This document shows positions 8,595 through 16,746 of a stretch of DNA of 64,000 bases, in pieces (the first letter of the stretch is position 1; every line of letters starts with the position of its first letter). This DNA comes from Pseudomonas viridiflava (lineage in GTDB: Bacteria; Pseudomonadota; Gammaproteobacteria; Pseudomonadales; Pseudomonadaceae). Location: assembly GCF_900580865.1 (NCBI RefSeq), contig NZ_UTBZ01000219.1, forward strand, positions 1 through 64,000, read 5' to 3'. The notes beneath the pieces are model-generated. The model was not told where the DNA came from. It did no database searches and worked only from the letters and a program-made list of their open reading frames with translations. The position numbers were made by a program, and so were the translations under genes.

Positions 8595-9521
8595 ATGCTT
8601 TTGCTTCCCTCCGATTGGCTACCCCAAGCCCCTCTCGAACACCTTCACCTCGACTGGCTGACCTCCGCCGGCATTGAAGTGGCCATCCTGCGCCTCGACC
8701 AGATCGACCCGCTGATCAGCGGCAACAAGTGGTTCAAACTCATCGAACACCTCAACGCCGCCGACCGTGCAGGTGCCGAAGGCATCATCAGTCTCGGTGG
8801 TGCGCATTCCAATCATCTGCATGCATTGGCGGCGGCGGGGAAACGGCTGGGGTTCAAAACCGTGGGGCTGTTGCGCGGGCATGCACAGGAAACGCCGACA
8901 GTGCAGGATTTGCAGGCGTTCGGCATGCAGTTGCATTGGCTCGGTTACGGCGGCTATCGCGCACGAAACGAACCGGGATTCTGGACACCTTGGCAGGCGC
9001 AGTATCCGCAGCTGTATGCGGTGCCCGAGGGCGGTGGCGGTTTACCGGGGGCACTCGGCTGTGCCGCGATCAAGCAACAGGCGCAAGCGCAATTGGCCAC
9101 GCTCGGCTGGAGCGATTACCACGGATGGTGGCTGGCTTGCGGCACCGGGACGACACTCGCTGGGCTGGTCCTCGCCGAGGCCGGCGCGCATCCGGTCTAT
9201 GGCGCGCTGGCGGTACCTGACGATCACGGCGTGGCGCCGCAGGTCGAGGCGATTGTTCAGGCAGCCGGCCAGGGCAGCGCGGGGTATGAATTGATCGACG
9301 CCAGCCGTGGCGGTTTTGCCAAGGTCGATCCGCTGTTGCTCGCGTTCATTGAGGGGGCCGAGCGAGCCAGCGGCGTTGCTTTGGAGCCGTTGTACACCGG
9401 CAAGGCGTTGCTGGCACTCAAGCAAGAAGTCGAGGCAGGCAGGTTCGCGCCCGGCACGCGGCTGATCTTCATTCACACCGGAGGCTTGCAGGGCCGGCGT
9501 GGGTTTATCACCAGCCCCTGA
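8595..9521 (+). CDS. PLP-dependent D-cysteine desulfhydrase / ACC-deaminase-family enzyme
   Basis: A 308-residue cytosolic type-II PLP enzyme. SGNKWFKL carries the Schiff-base lysine (K45) and SLGGAHSNHLHALAAAGK is the substrate/phosphate loop typical of the D-cysteine desulfhydrase and 1-aminocyclopropane-1-carboxylate deaminase family. The family removes amine and sulfide or ammonia from D-cysteine or ACC. Sequence alone does not separate the two activities here, and true AcdS enzymes are usually longer (about 338 residues), so desulfhydrase is the safer call. The ribosome site is weak. It converges on the cytochrome b561 gene with 3 nt between stops. Confidence 0.8.
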   Translation: MLLLPSDWLPQAPLEHLHLDWLTSAGIEVAILRLDQIDPLISGNKWFKLIEHLNAADRAGAEGIISLGGAHSNHLHALAAAGKRLGFKTVGLLRGHAQETPTVQDLQAFGMQLHWLGYGGYRARNEPGFWTPWQAQYPQLYAVPEGGGGLPGALGCAAIKQQAQAQLATLGWSDYHGWWLACGTGTTLAGLVLAEAGAHPVYGALAVPDDHGVAPQVEAIVQAAGQGSAGYELIDASRGGFAKVDPLLLAFIEGAERASGVALEPLYTGKALLALKQEVEAGRFAPGTRLIFIHTGGLQGRRGFITSP

Positions 9522-9524
9522 TGT

Positions 9525-10073
9525 TCAACCGCGCTTGGGCATCATCCGCAGCAGCGTGTTATCACCGACTACGCAATGGTGATAGATCCCCGCCAGCGCA
9601 TGCAGCCCGATCAGCCAGTACCCCACAGTGGCGATCAGTACATGCCAGCCCTCGACCTGTTTGGCGAAATCCTTGTTCTCCGCGACCAGCAGCGGCAGAT
9701 CAAAACCATAGAACATCACCTGATGCCCTTCGGCGCTGGTAATCAGCCAGCCGAGAATCGGCATGCTGATCATGAACAGGTACAACGCCCAGTGCATCAA
9801 CCGCGCCAGCACCGTCTGCCATTGTGGCGAAGCAGGGAAGATTTTCGGCGCCGGGCCGAGGCTGCGCGCGAGCAGGCGAAACCACACCAGCACAAACACG
9901 GTCAGGCCGAGCATGTAGTGCACTTCGCGGATCAGCGTGCGCCCGCCACTGCCTTTGGGAAACAGACCGCGCAACTCCATGCTGGCGTAGACCAGCACCA
10001 ACAACACCAGCATCAGCCAGTGCAGCAGAACCGATACGGTGCTGTAGCGTGATTCGGAACTTGTCCACGGCAT
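9525..10073 (-). CDS. Cytochrome b561 family protein
   Basis: A 182-residue inner-membrane di-heme protein with four hydrophobic helices. Conserved histidines appear in VLLHWLM (TM1), VHYMLGL (TM2), LMHWALY (TM3) and LHALAGIYHH (TM4), as expected for heme ligands. It probably passes electrons between quinol and a periplasmic acceptor. The chosen ATG has GAGGA about 7 nt upstream; an upstream in-frame start at 10100 has none. The 286 bp between this gene and 10387 are AT-rich and contain divergent promoters but no other gene that I can support. Confidence 0.9.
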   Translation of the reverse strand: MPWTSSESRYSTVSVLLHWLMLVLLVLVYASMELRGLFPKGSGGRTLIREVHYMLGLTVFVLVWFRLLARSLGPAPKIFPASPQWQTVLARLMHWALYLFMISMPILGWLITSAEGHQVMFYGFDLPLLVAENKDFAKQVEGWHVLIATVGYWLIGLHALAGIYHHCVVGDNTLLRMMPKRG

Positions 10074-10386
10074 AAGAAAATCCTCGGGTTCGAAGTGCAA
10101 TCATGCCGTCGTCACGGCACTCATTTCACTGTAAACCTGCCGGGATGTTTTTGCCCGGAACTCGTGATGTTTTTTGCAAGAAAGAAAAGTATTCAATGCC
10201 CGGTTTTGATTTGTTCGTTACTTAAAGCTCAGAGTTATATGTGATCTTTTCAGGCGTAACTTTGTGTTGTTTATATCTTGTGTTTTCTTTTAGTTTGAAT
10301 GGTTTGTTTTGGATGGTTATTGTCAGGTCCAGTCTTTAGCGGGTTGTTGAAGATTAAAATTATATTTTTCCAAGTCGAGTATTAAT

Positions 10387-11025
10387 ATGAAAAAACCGAT
10401 CTCGAAACCTCGCCCTTCTACTACAGCGCCAAAGCCAGTAGTTCCAACCAAGCCAGTGACGCCGACCAAACCGGTAGCACCGACCAAGCCAGTGACGCCG
10501 ACCAAACCGGTAGCGCCGACCAAGCCAGTGGCACCAACCAAACCGGTAGTACCGAGCAAACCAGTGACACCGACCAAACCGGTAGCGCCGACCAAGCCAG
10601 TGGCGCCTGCCAAACCGGTGGCACCGACCAAACCAGTGCGCCCGCCCAGTCCTGTCACGCCGATCGAGACCAAGCGACCGCCAATGCCTTGGCCGACCAT
10701 TAACGTCAACGTCGATCCGGTGGCATTGATAACGTTAATCCAGACACTCGGTGCGAAAGTCAATGTCGATGGTTCGACCACCCTGCCTGACGGTAGTGTG
10801 ATTGACGCCGATAAAACTTCAATCAAGCGTCCCGACGGTATCATTCAATATGAAGATGGCCGGGTAGAATATCCGGACGGGCGGATCATCTGGCCGGATA
10901 ATACCGTTGAATATCCGGATGGACGTATTGTTTGGGAAGATGGAACTGAACAGTTGCCGGATGGAAGTGTTAAATATCCCGATGGCCTGGCGTACGATGC
11001 AGAGGGTAATCTTGTTTCGGAGTAA
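10387..11025 (+). CDS. Proline-rich (KPVxPT) repeat protein with C-terminal PDG repeats
   Basis: A 212-residue protein with no signal peptide. Residues 15-90 are near-perfect five-residue repeats (KPVTPT, KPVAPT), encoded by nearly identical DNA units. Residues 100-125 are a short hydrophobic linker. Residues 130-205 are short beta-type repeats built on P-D-G (LPDGSV, RPDGII, YEDGRV, EYPDGRI, WPDNTV, EYPDGRI, WEDGTE, LPDGSV, KYPDGL). The latter resemble the TCP10/CPAP G-box repeat, which forms a single free-standing beta-sheet; that likeness is from memory. The surrounding DNA is AT-rich relative to neighbours, suggesting transfer or a poorly expressed accessory gene. The start has only a weak ribosome site. 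Function is unknown. Confidence 0.7.
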   Translation: MKKPISKPRPSTTAPKPVVPTKPVTPTKPVAPTKPVTPTKPVAPTKPVAPTKPVVPSKPVTPTKPVAPTKPVAPAKPVAPTKPVRPPSPVTPIETKRPPMPWPTINVNVDPVALITLIQTLGAKVNVDGSTTLPDGSVIDADKTSIKRPDGIIQYEDGRVEYPDGRIIWPDNTVEYPDGRIVWEDGTEQLPDGSVKYPDGLAYDAEGNLVSE

Positions 11026-11066
11026 TTAATTGCCGAGCGTTGTCCTGGTGTTTGTACAGCGCAAAA

Positions 11067-11107
11067 AAAACACCGCTGATTGTTATTGATCAGCGGTGTT
11101 TTCGTTT
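11067..11107. terminator. Bidirectional intrinsic terminator
   Basis: A 14-bp stem (AAAACACCGCTGAT with ATCAGCGGTGTTTT, 8-nt loop) is flanked by an A-run on the left and a T-rich run on the right. It can therefore stop transcription from both the repeat-protein gene and phnX. Confidence 0.85.
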
Positions 11108-11113
11108 TCTGCC

Positions 11114-11941
11114 TCAAGCGTTTTGCGGCATCTCACCGTTGGCCAGGCGCTTGTTGATGTCGGCAATCACTTCCGGCAGATCGGTGATGGTGTCGATCAT
11201 GTAGTGCGGGCGCGAACCTTCGAACAGCGCGTGAATACGCTTGCGCTCGCTGGCCAGTTCATCGCTGCCCAACGCACGGAAACCGGCGTAGTCCAGACCC
11301 AACGCGTTGCCCGAGCAGATCAGCGCCACGGTCCACATTCCAGCGCGACGGCCTTCGAGAATGCCCGGCACGGTATCGTCGATCTTCACGCAGGCGCCGA
11401 CGTCGTCGATGCCCAACGCAATCACGTTGGCAAGGGCCTGCGCCGGCCATGGGCGACCATTCGGCACTTCGTCGGTGGCAACCACGTGATCGGCGACATA
11501 GCCGTTGGTAGCGGCCAGCTCGACGACCTTGTCCATTACTTGCTTCGGGTAACCGGAGCAGGAACCGATCTTGATCCCTTGCTGACGCAGGTTGGCGATG
11601 GTTTCCAGCGCGCCGGGGATCAGCGCCGAGTGCTCGGCGATCTTCTCGATCTGCAGTGGCATGAAACGCTCGTAGATCGCGGTGACGTCATCGTCGGTCG
11701 GCGTGCGGCCGAACGCCTTGCGATAACGTTCGGCTACTTGCGGCTGATCGCAGAGGGTGCGGATGTGGTCCCACTTGCCCATGCCCATCGGGCCACGGGC
11801 TTCTTCGATGGAGACCTGCACGTCGAACTCGGCGAAGGCTTCGACGAAAATCTGCGTCGGTGCGAAAGAGCCGAAATCGACCACGGTGCCGGCCCAATCG
11901 AGGATCGCGGCTTGCAGCTTGTTTGGATTTACGTAGTTCAT
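11114..11941 (-). CDS. phnX: Phosphonoacetaldehyde hydrolase (phosphonatase)
   Basis: Hydrolyses phosphonoacetaldehyde to acetaldehyde and phosphate, the second step of 2-aminoethylphosphonate breakdown. It has 275 residues, normal for the family. ILDWAGTVVD carries the HAD nucleophile D15 with Ala at +2, the signature that separates phosphonatase from phosphatases. GMGKWDH carries K56, the Schiff-base lysine of the cap domain. The frame stays open to 12061, but that extension is translated REP DNA. The ATG at 11941 starts the conserved sequence and has an AGGA upstream. It lies downstream of phnW on the same strand, with a REP pair between. Confidence 0.95.
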   Translation of the reverse strand: MNYVNPNKLQAAILDWAGTVVDFGSFAPTQIFVEAFAEFDVQVSIEEARGPMGMGKWDHIRTLCDQPQVAERYRKAFGRTPTDDDVTAIYERFMPLQIEKIAEHSALIPGALETIANLRQQGIKIGSCSGYPKQVMDKVVELAATNGYVADHVVATDEVPNGRPWPAQALANVIALGIDDVGACVKIDDTVPGILEGRRAGMWTVALICSGNALGLDYAGFRALGSDELASERKRIHALFEGSRPHYMIDTITDLPEVIADINKRLANGEMPQNA

Positions 11942-11978
11942 GGCAATCAAATTCCTGAGTTGGCAATGCAATTCAAAC

Positions 11979-12069
11979 TGTAGGAGTGAGCCTGCTCGCG
12001 ATAGCGGTTGATCATTCAACATCTTCGTCGACTGGCACGGCCTCATCGCGAGCAGGCTCACTCCTACAG
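11979..12069. repeat. REP inverted pair inside the phnW-phnX unit
   Basis: The TGTAGGAGTGAGCCTGCTCGCGA variant and its inverse lie between phnW and phnX. Such a hairpin could lower phnX expression relative to phnW or stabilise the upstream message. Confidence 0.9.
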
Positions 12070-12087
12070 GGGGATTTTTGGTGTGGG

Positions 12088-13197
12088 TTAGATTTCTAAC
12101 ACTTCCATTTCGCGCAGCACTTCACCGACCGCTGCGACGGCCTGGCGCATTTCGTCCGGGCTGACGTGGCCGATGCAGCCGACGCGGAAGGTTTCGACCT
12201 GAGTCAATTTGCCCGGATAGAGGATGTACCCCTTGGCCTTGACCCGCTCGTAGAAGTCCTTGAACTGATAGCGCGGGTCTTGCGGCGCATGGAACGTAGC
12301 AATGATTGGCGCCTGAATCGCCGCCGGCAGGAAACTGCGCAAACCAAGCTTGCCCATCTCGTCCATCAACGCCTGACAGTTGGCGGCATAACGCGCATGC
12401 CGCGCCGGCAGGCCACCTTCCTCGTTGTATTGCAGCAGCGCTTCGTGCAGCGCCGCGACCACGTGGGTCGGCGGGGTGAAGCGCCATTGACCGGTTTTCA
12501 TCATGTAGGCGTGCTGGTCGTACAGGTCCATCGCCAGCGAGTGAGAATTGCCAGCGGCTGCGGCCAAAGACTCTTTGCGAGCGAAGACGAAACCCATCCC
12601 CGGTACACCTTCCAGGCATTTGCCGGAAGCGGCGATCAGCGCGTCAAACGGCACTTGCTGCGCATCCACTGGCAGTGCGCCGAAGGAACTCATGGCATCG
12701 ATGATCAGGCGTTTGCCGTGTTGCGCGACGACCTGGGCAATCTCCGCCAGCGGGTTGAGAATCCCGGTGCTGGTTTCGCAATGGATCAGCGCGACGTGAG
12801 TGATGTCGCTGTCGGCACGCAGCAGACGGTCGACGTCAGCGGGGGTGGTCGGTTCATCTTCAGCGGTTTCAAAAGTGCTGAACGAGCGGCCGAGCACTTC
12901 GCAGATCTTCGCCAGACGCTTGCCGTAGGCGCCGTTGATCAGCACCAGCACTTTGCCGTCACGCGGCACCAATGTGCCGATGGCGGCTTCGACGGCGAAG
13001 GTGCCGCTGCCCTGCAATGGCACGCAGTGGTGAGTCGCGGCGCCGTTGAGGATCGCCAGCAATTGTTCGCAGAGGCTGGCGGTCAGTTGGTTGAAGCGGT
13101 CATCCCATGACCCCCAGTCGACCATCATCGCCTGGCGGGTGCGGGCCGAAGTGGTCAACGGGCCGGGAGTGAGCAGGATGGGTTCGGCGATACTCAT
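12088..13197 (-). CDS. phnW: 2-aminoethylphosphonate-pyruvate transaminase
   Basis: Transfers the amine of 2-aminoethylphosphonate to pyruvate, giving phosphonoacetaldehyde and alanine. The 369-residue length is typical. LTPGPLTTS at the N-terminus, LQGSGTFAVEA and ASGKCLEGVPGMGF with the PLP lysine K193 identify the family. GAGGA lies 8 nt before ATG. Product and substrate couple directly to the neighbouring phnX. It is divergent from a LysR gene, which in other pseudomonads controls phnWX. Confidence 0.96.
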   Translation of the reverse strand: MSIAEPILLTPGPLTTSARTRQAMMVDWGSWDDRFNQLTASLCEQLLAILNGAATHHCVPLQGSGTFAVEAAIGTLVPRDGKVLVLINGAYGKRLAKICEVLGRSFSTFETAEDEPTTPADVDRLLRADSDITHVALIHCETSTGILNPLAEIAQVVAQHGKRLIIDAMSSFGALPVDAQQVPFDALIAASGKCLEGVPGMGFVFARKESLAAAAGNSHSLAMDLYDQHAYMMKTGQWRFTPPTHVVAALHEALLQYNEEGGLPARHARYAANCQALMDEMGKLGLRSFLPAAIQAPIIATFHAPQDPRYQFKDFYERVKAKGYILYPGKLTQVETFRVGCIGHVSPDEMRQAVAAVGEVLREMEVLEI

Positions 13198-13245
13198 TCG
13201 TGTGTCCTCGGATTGCGCTGTGGGATGAAGCTACGGGGCATACGT

Positions 13246-13262
13246 TGCAATTCGCCGTTGCA
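13246..13262. promoter_or_regulatory. Candidate LysR operator upstream of phnW
   Basis: TGCAA-N7-TTGCA is an inverted repeat in the 112-bp gap between phnW and the divergent LysR gene. Its spacing fits a LysR T-N11-A type site, and control of phnW is inferred. Confidence 0.4.
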
Positions 13263-13309
13263 TCAATCAAATTGTTTGTTGTTATGCCAGCCATCAGCGA
13301 GAGTTATTC

Positions 13310-14170
13310 ATGAATCTGTTCCAGCTCCGCGCGTTCGACGCCGTGGCCCGTGAAGGCAGCTTCACCCGCGCCGCTGCGCGCCTGTTTATCAGTCAGCCGG
13401 CAGTCACCGGGCACATCAAGGCGCTGGAGGAGCACTACCAGATCACGCTGTTGCGGCGCACCGCGCGACGGGTGGAACTGACCGAGGAGGGCACCAAGCT
13501 CGCGGCGATCACCCGCGCGATGTTCGGCCTGGCGGAAGAGGCGCAGACGATGCTCGAGGCCAACCGGCAATTACTCACCGGGCGACTGGAAGTGGCGGCG
13601 GACGGGCCGCACATGGTCATGCCGATGCTCGCCAGCCTGCGTGCGCGCTATCCGGGGATCACGGTGAATCTGCGTTTGGGCAATGCCCAGGAAACCTTGG
13701 CGGCGTTGTTGTCGGAACACGCCGATGTGGCGGTGTTGACCGAAGTGGAGCCGCGCAAAGGCCTGCATCTGCAGGCGTTGAGTGAATCGCGGATTTGCGC
13801 GCTGGTGCCGGCGGGGCACCCATGGGCGATGCGCACCGGGGAAGTGAAGCTCAAGGAACTGGATCAGGTGATCATGGTGCTGCGCGAACCGAGTTCGATC
13901 ACCCGTCGCACGTTTGATCAGGCGTGTGCGCAGGCGTCGATTCATCCGCGGGTGTTGCTGGAACTCGATAGCCGTGAGGCGGTGACCGAAGCCGTTGCTG
14001 CTGAGTTGGGCGTTGGTGTGGTGTCATCGGTTGAGGTTAGTCATGACCCGAGGGTGGTGGCGATTCCGATTGTCGGCGAGAGGCTGGTCAATCGGCACAT
14101 GATCGGCTGCATGGAGCGGCGCCGGGAGTTGCGCTTGATTCAGGCATTCTTTGGCCTGGCACCCGCCTGA
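13310..14170 (+). CDS. LysR-family regulator of phnWX (probable)
   Basis: A 286-residue LysR protein. The helix-turn-helix lies at about 15-40 (SFTRAAARLFISQPAVTGHI), followed by an effector domain from about 90 to the end. It is transcribed away from phnW across a short gap holding a candidate operator, the usual layout for a LysR activator of the adjacent catabolic genes. The likely ligand is 2-aminoethylphosphonate or a breakdown product; this is inferred from position only. It converges with a second LysR gene of similar length and related sequence, which suggests duplication. Confidence 0.88.
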   Translation: MNLFQLRAFDAVAREGSFTRAAARLFISQPAVTGHIKALEEHYQITLLRRTARRVELTEEGTKLAAITRAMFGLAEEAQTMLEANRQLLTGRLEVAADGPHMVMPMLASLRARYPGITVNLRLGNAQETLAALLSEHADVAVLTEVEPRKGLHLQALSESRICALVPAGHPWAMRTGEVKLKELDQVIMVLREPSSITRRTFDQACAQASIHPRVLLELDSREAVTEAVAAELGVGVVSSVEVSHDPRVVAIPIVGERLVNRHMIGCMERRRELRLIQAFFGLAPA

Positions 14171-14195
14171 TACACCATGGCACTCCCTTCGCGGT

Positions 14196-15068
14196 TCACA
14201 CAAGACTCTGGCGAACCATATCGAGAAAGGTCGCCACCACCCGTCGATTGCTCTGCTCACGCAAACACACCAGCGTCTCCGTCAGCCGTCGCGTGCAGTC
14301 GACAATCGGCAACGCACACACCCGCGAATCCGCACCAAACTCCGCCGCTGAGACCACGCCGACACCAATCCCGACCACCACCGCCTCACGCGCCGCTTCC
14401 CGGCCTTCCACCTGAATCGCCGGGCGAATGCGAAACCCTGCCCGCGCCATTTCCTCTTCCAGCGTTTGCCGGGTCACCGAACCGTGTTCACGCAACACCA
14501 GCGGCGTGTCATCGAGGTCTGCCAGGCAGATCGATTCACGCTCGGCCCACGGATGATTGCGCGAAACGAACGCCACCATCGGATCATTGCGCAGCGGCAC
14601 ACAGAGCAAGCGTTCATCACTGACATCCCGCCCGAGCAACGCCAGATCGGCCTGATAGTTGAACAGGCGAAACAGCGATTCGTCGGTGTTGCCGGTCTCG
14701 ATCTTCACGCTGATCCCCGGATAGCGCTCGCAGAACCGTGCGATCTGCGGCAGCACGTGCACCGGCGCATCCACTGCCAGAATCAGGCTGCCGGTCTGCA
14801 GGGCCTGGGATTCCTGCAGCAATTCCTGCGCTTCGGCTTCGATCACAAACAGGCGTTGCGTGATCGCCAGTAGACGCTCACCGAGATCGGTCAGGCGCAC
14901 GGAACGTTTATTGCGGTGGAACAGCAAAACGCCGAAACGCTCTTCGAGTTTGCGCACTTGGTCGGATATCGCCGGTTGCGTGAGAAAAAGGCGCTCGGCG
15001 GCTTTGGTGAAGCTTCCATGCACGGCCACGGCGTGGAAGGCTTTGAGTTGGGCGTGGGACACCGACAT
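14196..15068 (-). CDS. Second LysR-family regulator in the phosphonate island
   Basis: A 290-residue LysR protein whose N-terminus (SFTKAAERLFLTQPAISDQVRK) closely resembles that of the regulator at 13310. It is divergent from the transporter gene at 15349 across 280 bp that contain no other gene. That gap holds ATAAG-N16-CTTAT at about 15081-15106, a near-palindrome ATAAATCGATTTTAT at 15121 and an inverted repeat at 15241. By position it should control the transporter and the FAD oxidoreductase. The two LysR genes thus appear to govern the two halves of one pathway. Confidence 0.88.
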   Translation of the reverse strand: MSVSHAQLKAFHAVAVHGSFTKAAERLFLTQPAISDQVRKLEERFGVLLFHRNKRSVRLTDLGERLLAITQRLFVIEAEAQELLQESQALQTGSLILAVDAPVHVLPQIARFCERYPGISVKIETGNTDESLFRLFNYQADLALLGRDVSDERLLCVPLRNDPMVAFVSRNHPWAERESICLADLDDTPLVLREHGSVTRQTLEEEMARAGFRIRPAIQVEGREAAREAVVVGIGVGVVSAAEFGADSRVCALPIVDCTRRLTETLVCLREQSNRRVVATFLDMVRQSLV

Positions 15069-15240
15069 GAGTCACCTGATCGATAAGTCAGTAACAAGCT
15101 GAGCTTATGTGTGAAATACGATAAATCGATTTTATTTATTAAACAGTAATTGCTTTGATCGACTCACGCCATCGCTGACTGCCCGCTCGGGCAGCACGGT
15201 CGCCATGAGCCTGTGCGTGCAACAACAGGACTCATCTGAC

Positions 15241-15270
15241 CGATATCGCCGTAGGGACGGGGTGATATCG
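15241..15270. promoter_or_regulatory. Inverted repeat upstream of the OPA/MFS transporter
   Basis: CGATATCGCC-N10-GGTGATATCG matches its reverse complement at 9 of 10 positions and lies 79 bp before the transporter start. It is a candidate regulator site, perhaps for the divergent LysR protein. Confidence 0.4.
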
Positions 15271-15348
15271 CAGTGCTCAACAATAAAAACACAGGCGTTT
15301 TTCTTAACGATTCTGCCGGCACACTCACACCCTGAGGTCAGAACCACC

Positions 15349-16674
15349 ATGAACAAGCACATCGGCACCATTGCGCGTTGGCGCGTGCAGATTTTCGCGA
15401 TTACCTGGCTGGCGTACGCGGCTTTCTACTTCACCCGCAAAGCGTTTTCGGTGGCAAAACTGGGCATCGCCGAAGACCCAAGCTTTATGCTCGACAAGAT
15501 GGCCATGGCCAACCTCGATGCGATTTATCTGGCGGCTTATGCCCTCGGCCAGTTCACTTGGGGCATGCTCGCCGACCGCTTTGGCCCAAGGGTTGTGGTG
15601 CTAGGCGGTTTGCTGATTTCCGCCGCCGCAGCGCTGGTGATGGGCAGTTTTGCCACGCTGCCGATCTTCGCCACTTGTATGTTGATTCAGGGTTTGGCGC
15701 AGTCCACCGGATGGTCGGGGCTGTGCAAAAACCTCGGCAGTTTTTTCCCTTCGCAACAACGTGGGCGGGTGCTCGGGTTATGGAGTTCCTGCTACGCATT
15801 TGGTGGTCTGGTGGCGTCGCCGTTCGCCGGTTGGTGGGCATATACCTTGATGGGTACCTGGCACGCGGCGTTCATTTCCAGCGCGGTGGTGGTTGCCGTG
15901 GTGGCGGTGTTGTTCTTTATCTTCCAGCGCAACAAACCGGAAGACGTCGGTTTGCCGGCGGTTGAGCCGGAACCTGTATTGACGGCGGAAGAAACCGAAG
16001 CCAACAGCAAACTCAGCGTTTGGGAGCCGTTGAAAGAAATCCTGCGTAACCGCACGGTGCTGGTGCTGGGCCTGGCGTATTTCATGTTGAAACCGGCGCG
16101 TTACGCAATTCTGTTGTGGGGCCCGGTGATTGTCTTTGAACAGATGCCCAGTGTCGGCAAGGTCGGCGCGGCGATCATTCCCACTTCGTTCGAACTGGCC
16201 GGGTTGCTCGGGCCGATCCTGATCGGGCTGGCCTCGGACAAACTCTTTGGTGCCCGGCGCATGCCGGCCTGCGTATTGAGCTTGCTGGCGCTGACCGTGA
16301 CGCTGGCGCTGTTCATGGCCGCGTTGCAGAGCGGCAGTGTGTTGCTGGTGGTTGCGTTGCTGTTTGTCATGGGCCTGACCCTGTACGGCCCGGATTCAAT
16401 GATCAGCGGTGCCGCCGCGATCGACTTCGGCAAAGCCAAGGCTGGTGCCACCGCTGCCGGTTTCGTCAACGGCTGCGGTTCGGTCGGTGCGGTGCTCGGT
16501 GGTTTGCTGCCGGGTTACTTCGACTCGGTGACGGTGTTTATCGTCTTCGCCGGTTGTGCGCTGTTCTCGGCACTGGTGCTGATTCCACACTGGAACAGTC
16601 GCCCGGTCGGGGTGATGGAACCGCGTGCCTCGATCCCCAATTGCCCGCTGACGATCAAACCCCTGCGTTCCTGA
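15349..16674 (+). CDS. MFS transporter, organophosphate:phosphate antiporter (GlpT/UhpC) type
   Basis: A 441-residue inner-membrane transporter with about 12 helices. AAFYFTRKAFSVAK near the N-terminus and the D-RFGPR loop between TM2 and TM3 match the OPA branch (GlpT, UhpT, UhpC, PgtP). This branch moves phosphorylated small molecules, so uptake of 2-aminoethylphosphonate or a related phosphonate is a natural inference from its place beside phnWX. I recall a permease named AepP for this substrate in P. putida but cannot confirm orthology. GAGG lies 12 nt before ATG at 15349; the frame extends upstream without a good start. It is followed by the FAD oxidoreductase, likely one transcript. Confidence 0.85.
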   Translation: MNKHIGTIARWRVQIFAITWLAYAAFYFTRKAFSVAKLGIAEDPSFMLDKMAMANLDAIYLAAYALGQFTWGMLADRFGPRVVVLGGLLISAAAALVMGSFATLPIFATCMLIQGLAQSTGWSGLCKNLGSFFPSQQRGRVLGLWSSCYAFGGLVASPFAGWWAYTLMGTWHAAFISSAVVVAVVAVLFFIFQRNKPEDVGLPAVEPEPVLTAEETEANSKLSVWEPLKEILRNRTVLVLGLAYFMLKPARYAILLWGPVIVFEQMPSVGKVGAAIIPTSFELAGLLGPILIGLASDKLFGARRMPACVLSLLALTVTLALFMAALQSGSVLLVVALLFVMGLTLYGPDSMISGAAAIDFGKAKAGATAAGFVNGCGSVGAVLGGLLPGYFDSVTVFIVFAGCALFSALVLIPHWNSRPVGVMEPRASIPNCPLTIKPLRS

Positions 16675-16746
16675 AACCCTTTGCCTCGCGGCCTGCTGCG
16701 GCGCTCGCGGCAGGCTGTGGCGTGGCCAACTGACTGGAGAAAACCC

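Noticed and set aside
10323..10844. 173-residue minus-strand frame with glycine/valine repeats
   Set aside because: It mirrors the KPVxPT DNA repeats on the other strand; no ribosome site and the plus-strand product is better supported.
11942..12061. N-terminal extension of PhnX
   Set aside because: The extra 40 residues are translated REP sequence; homologues begin at the downstream Met.
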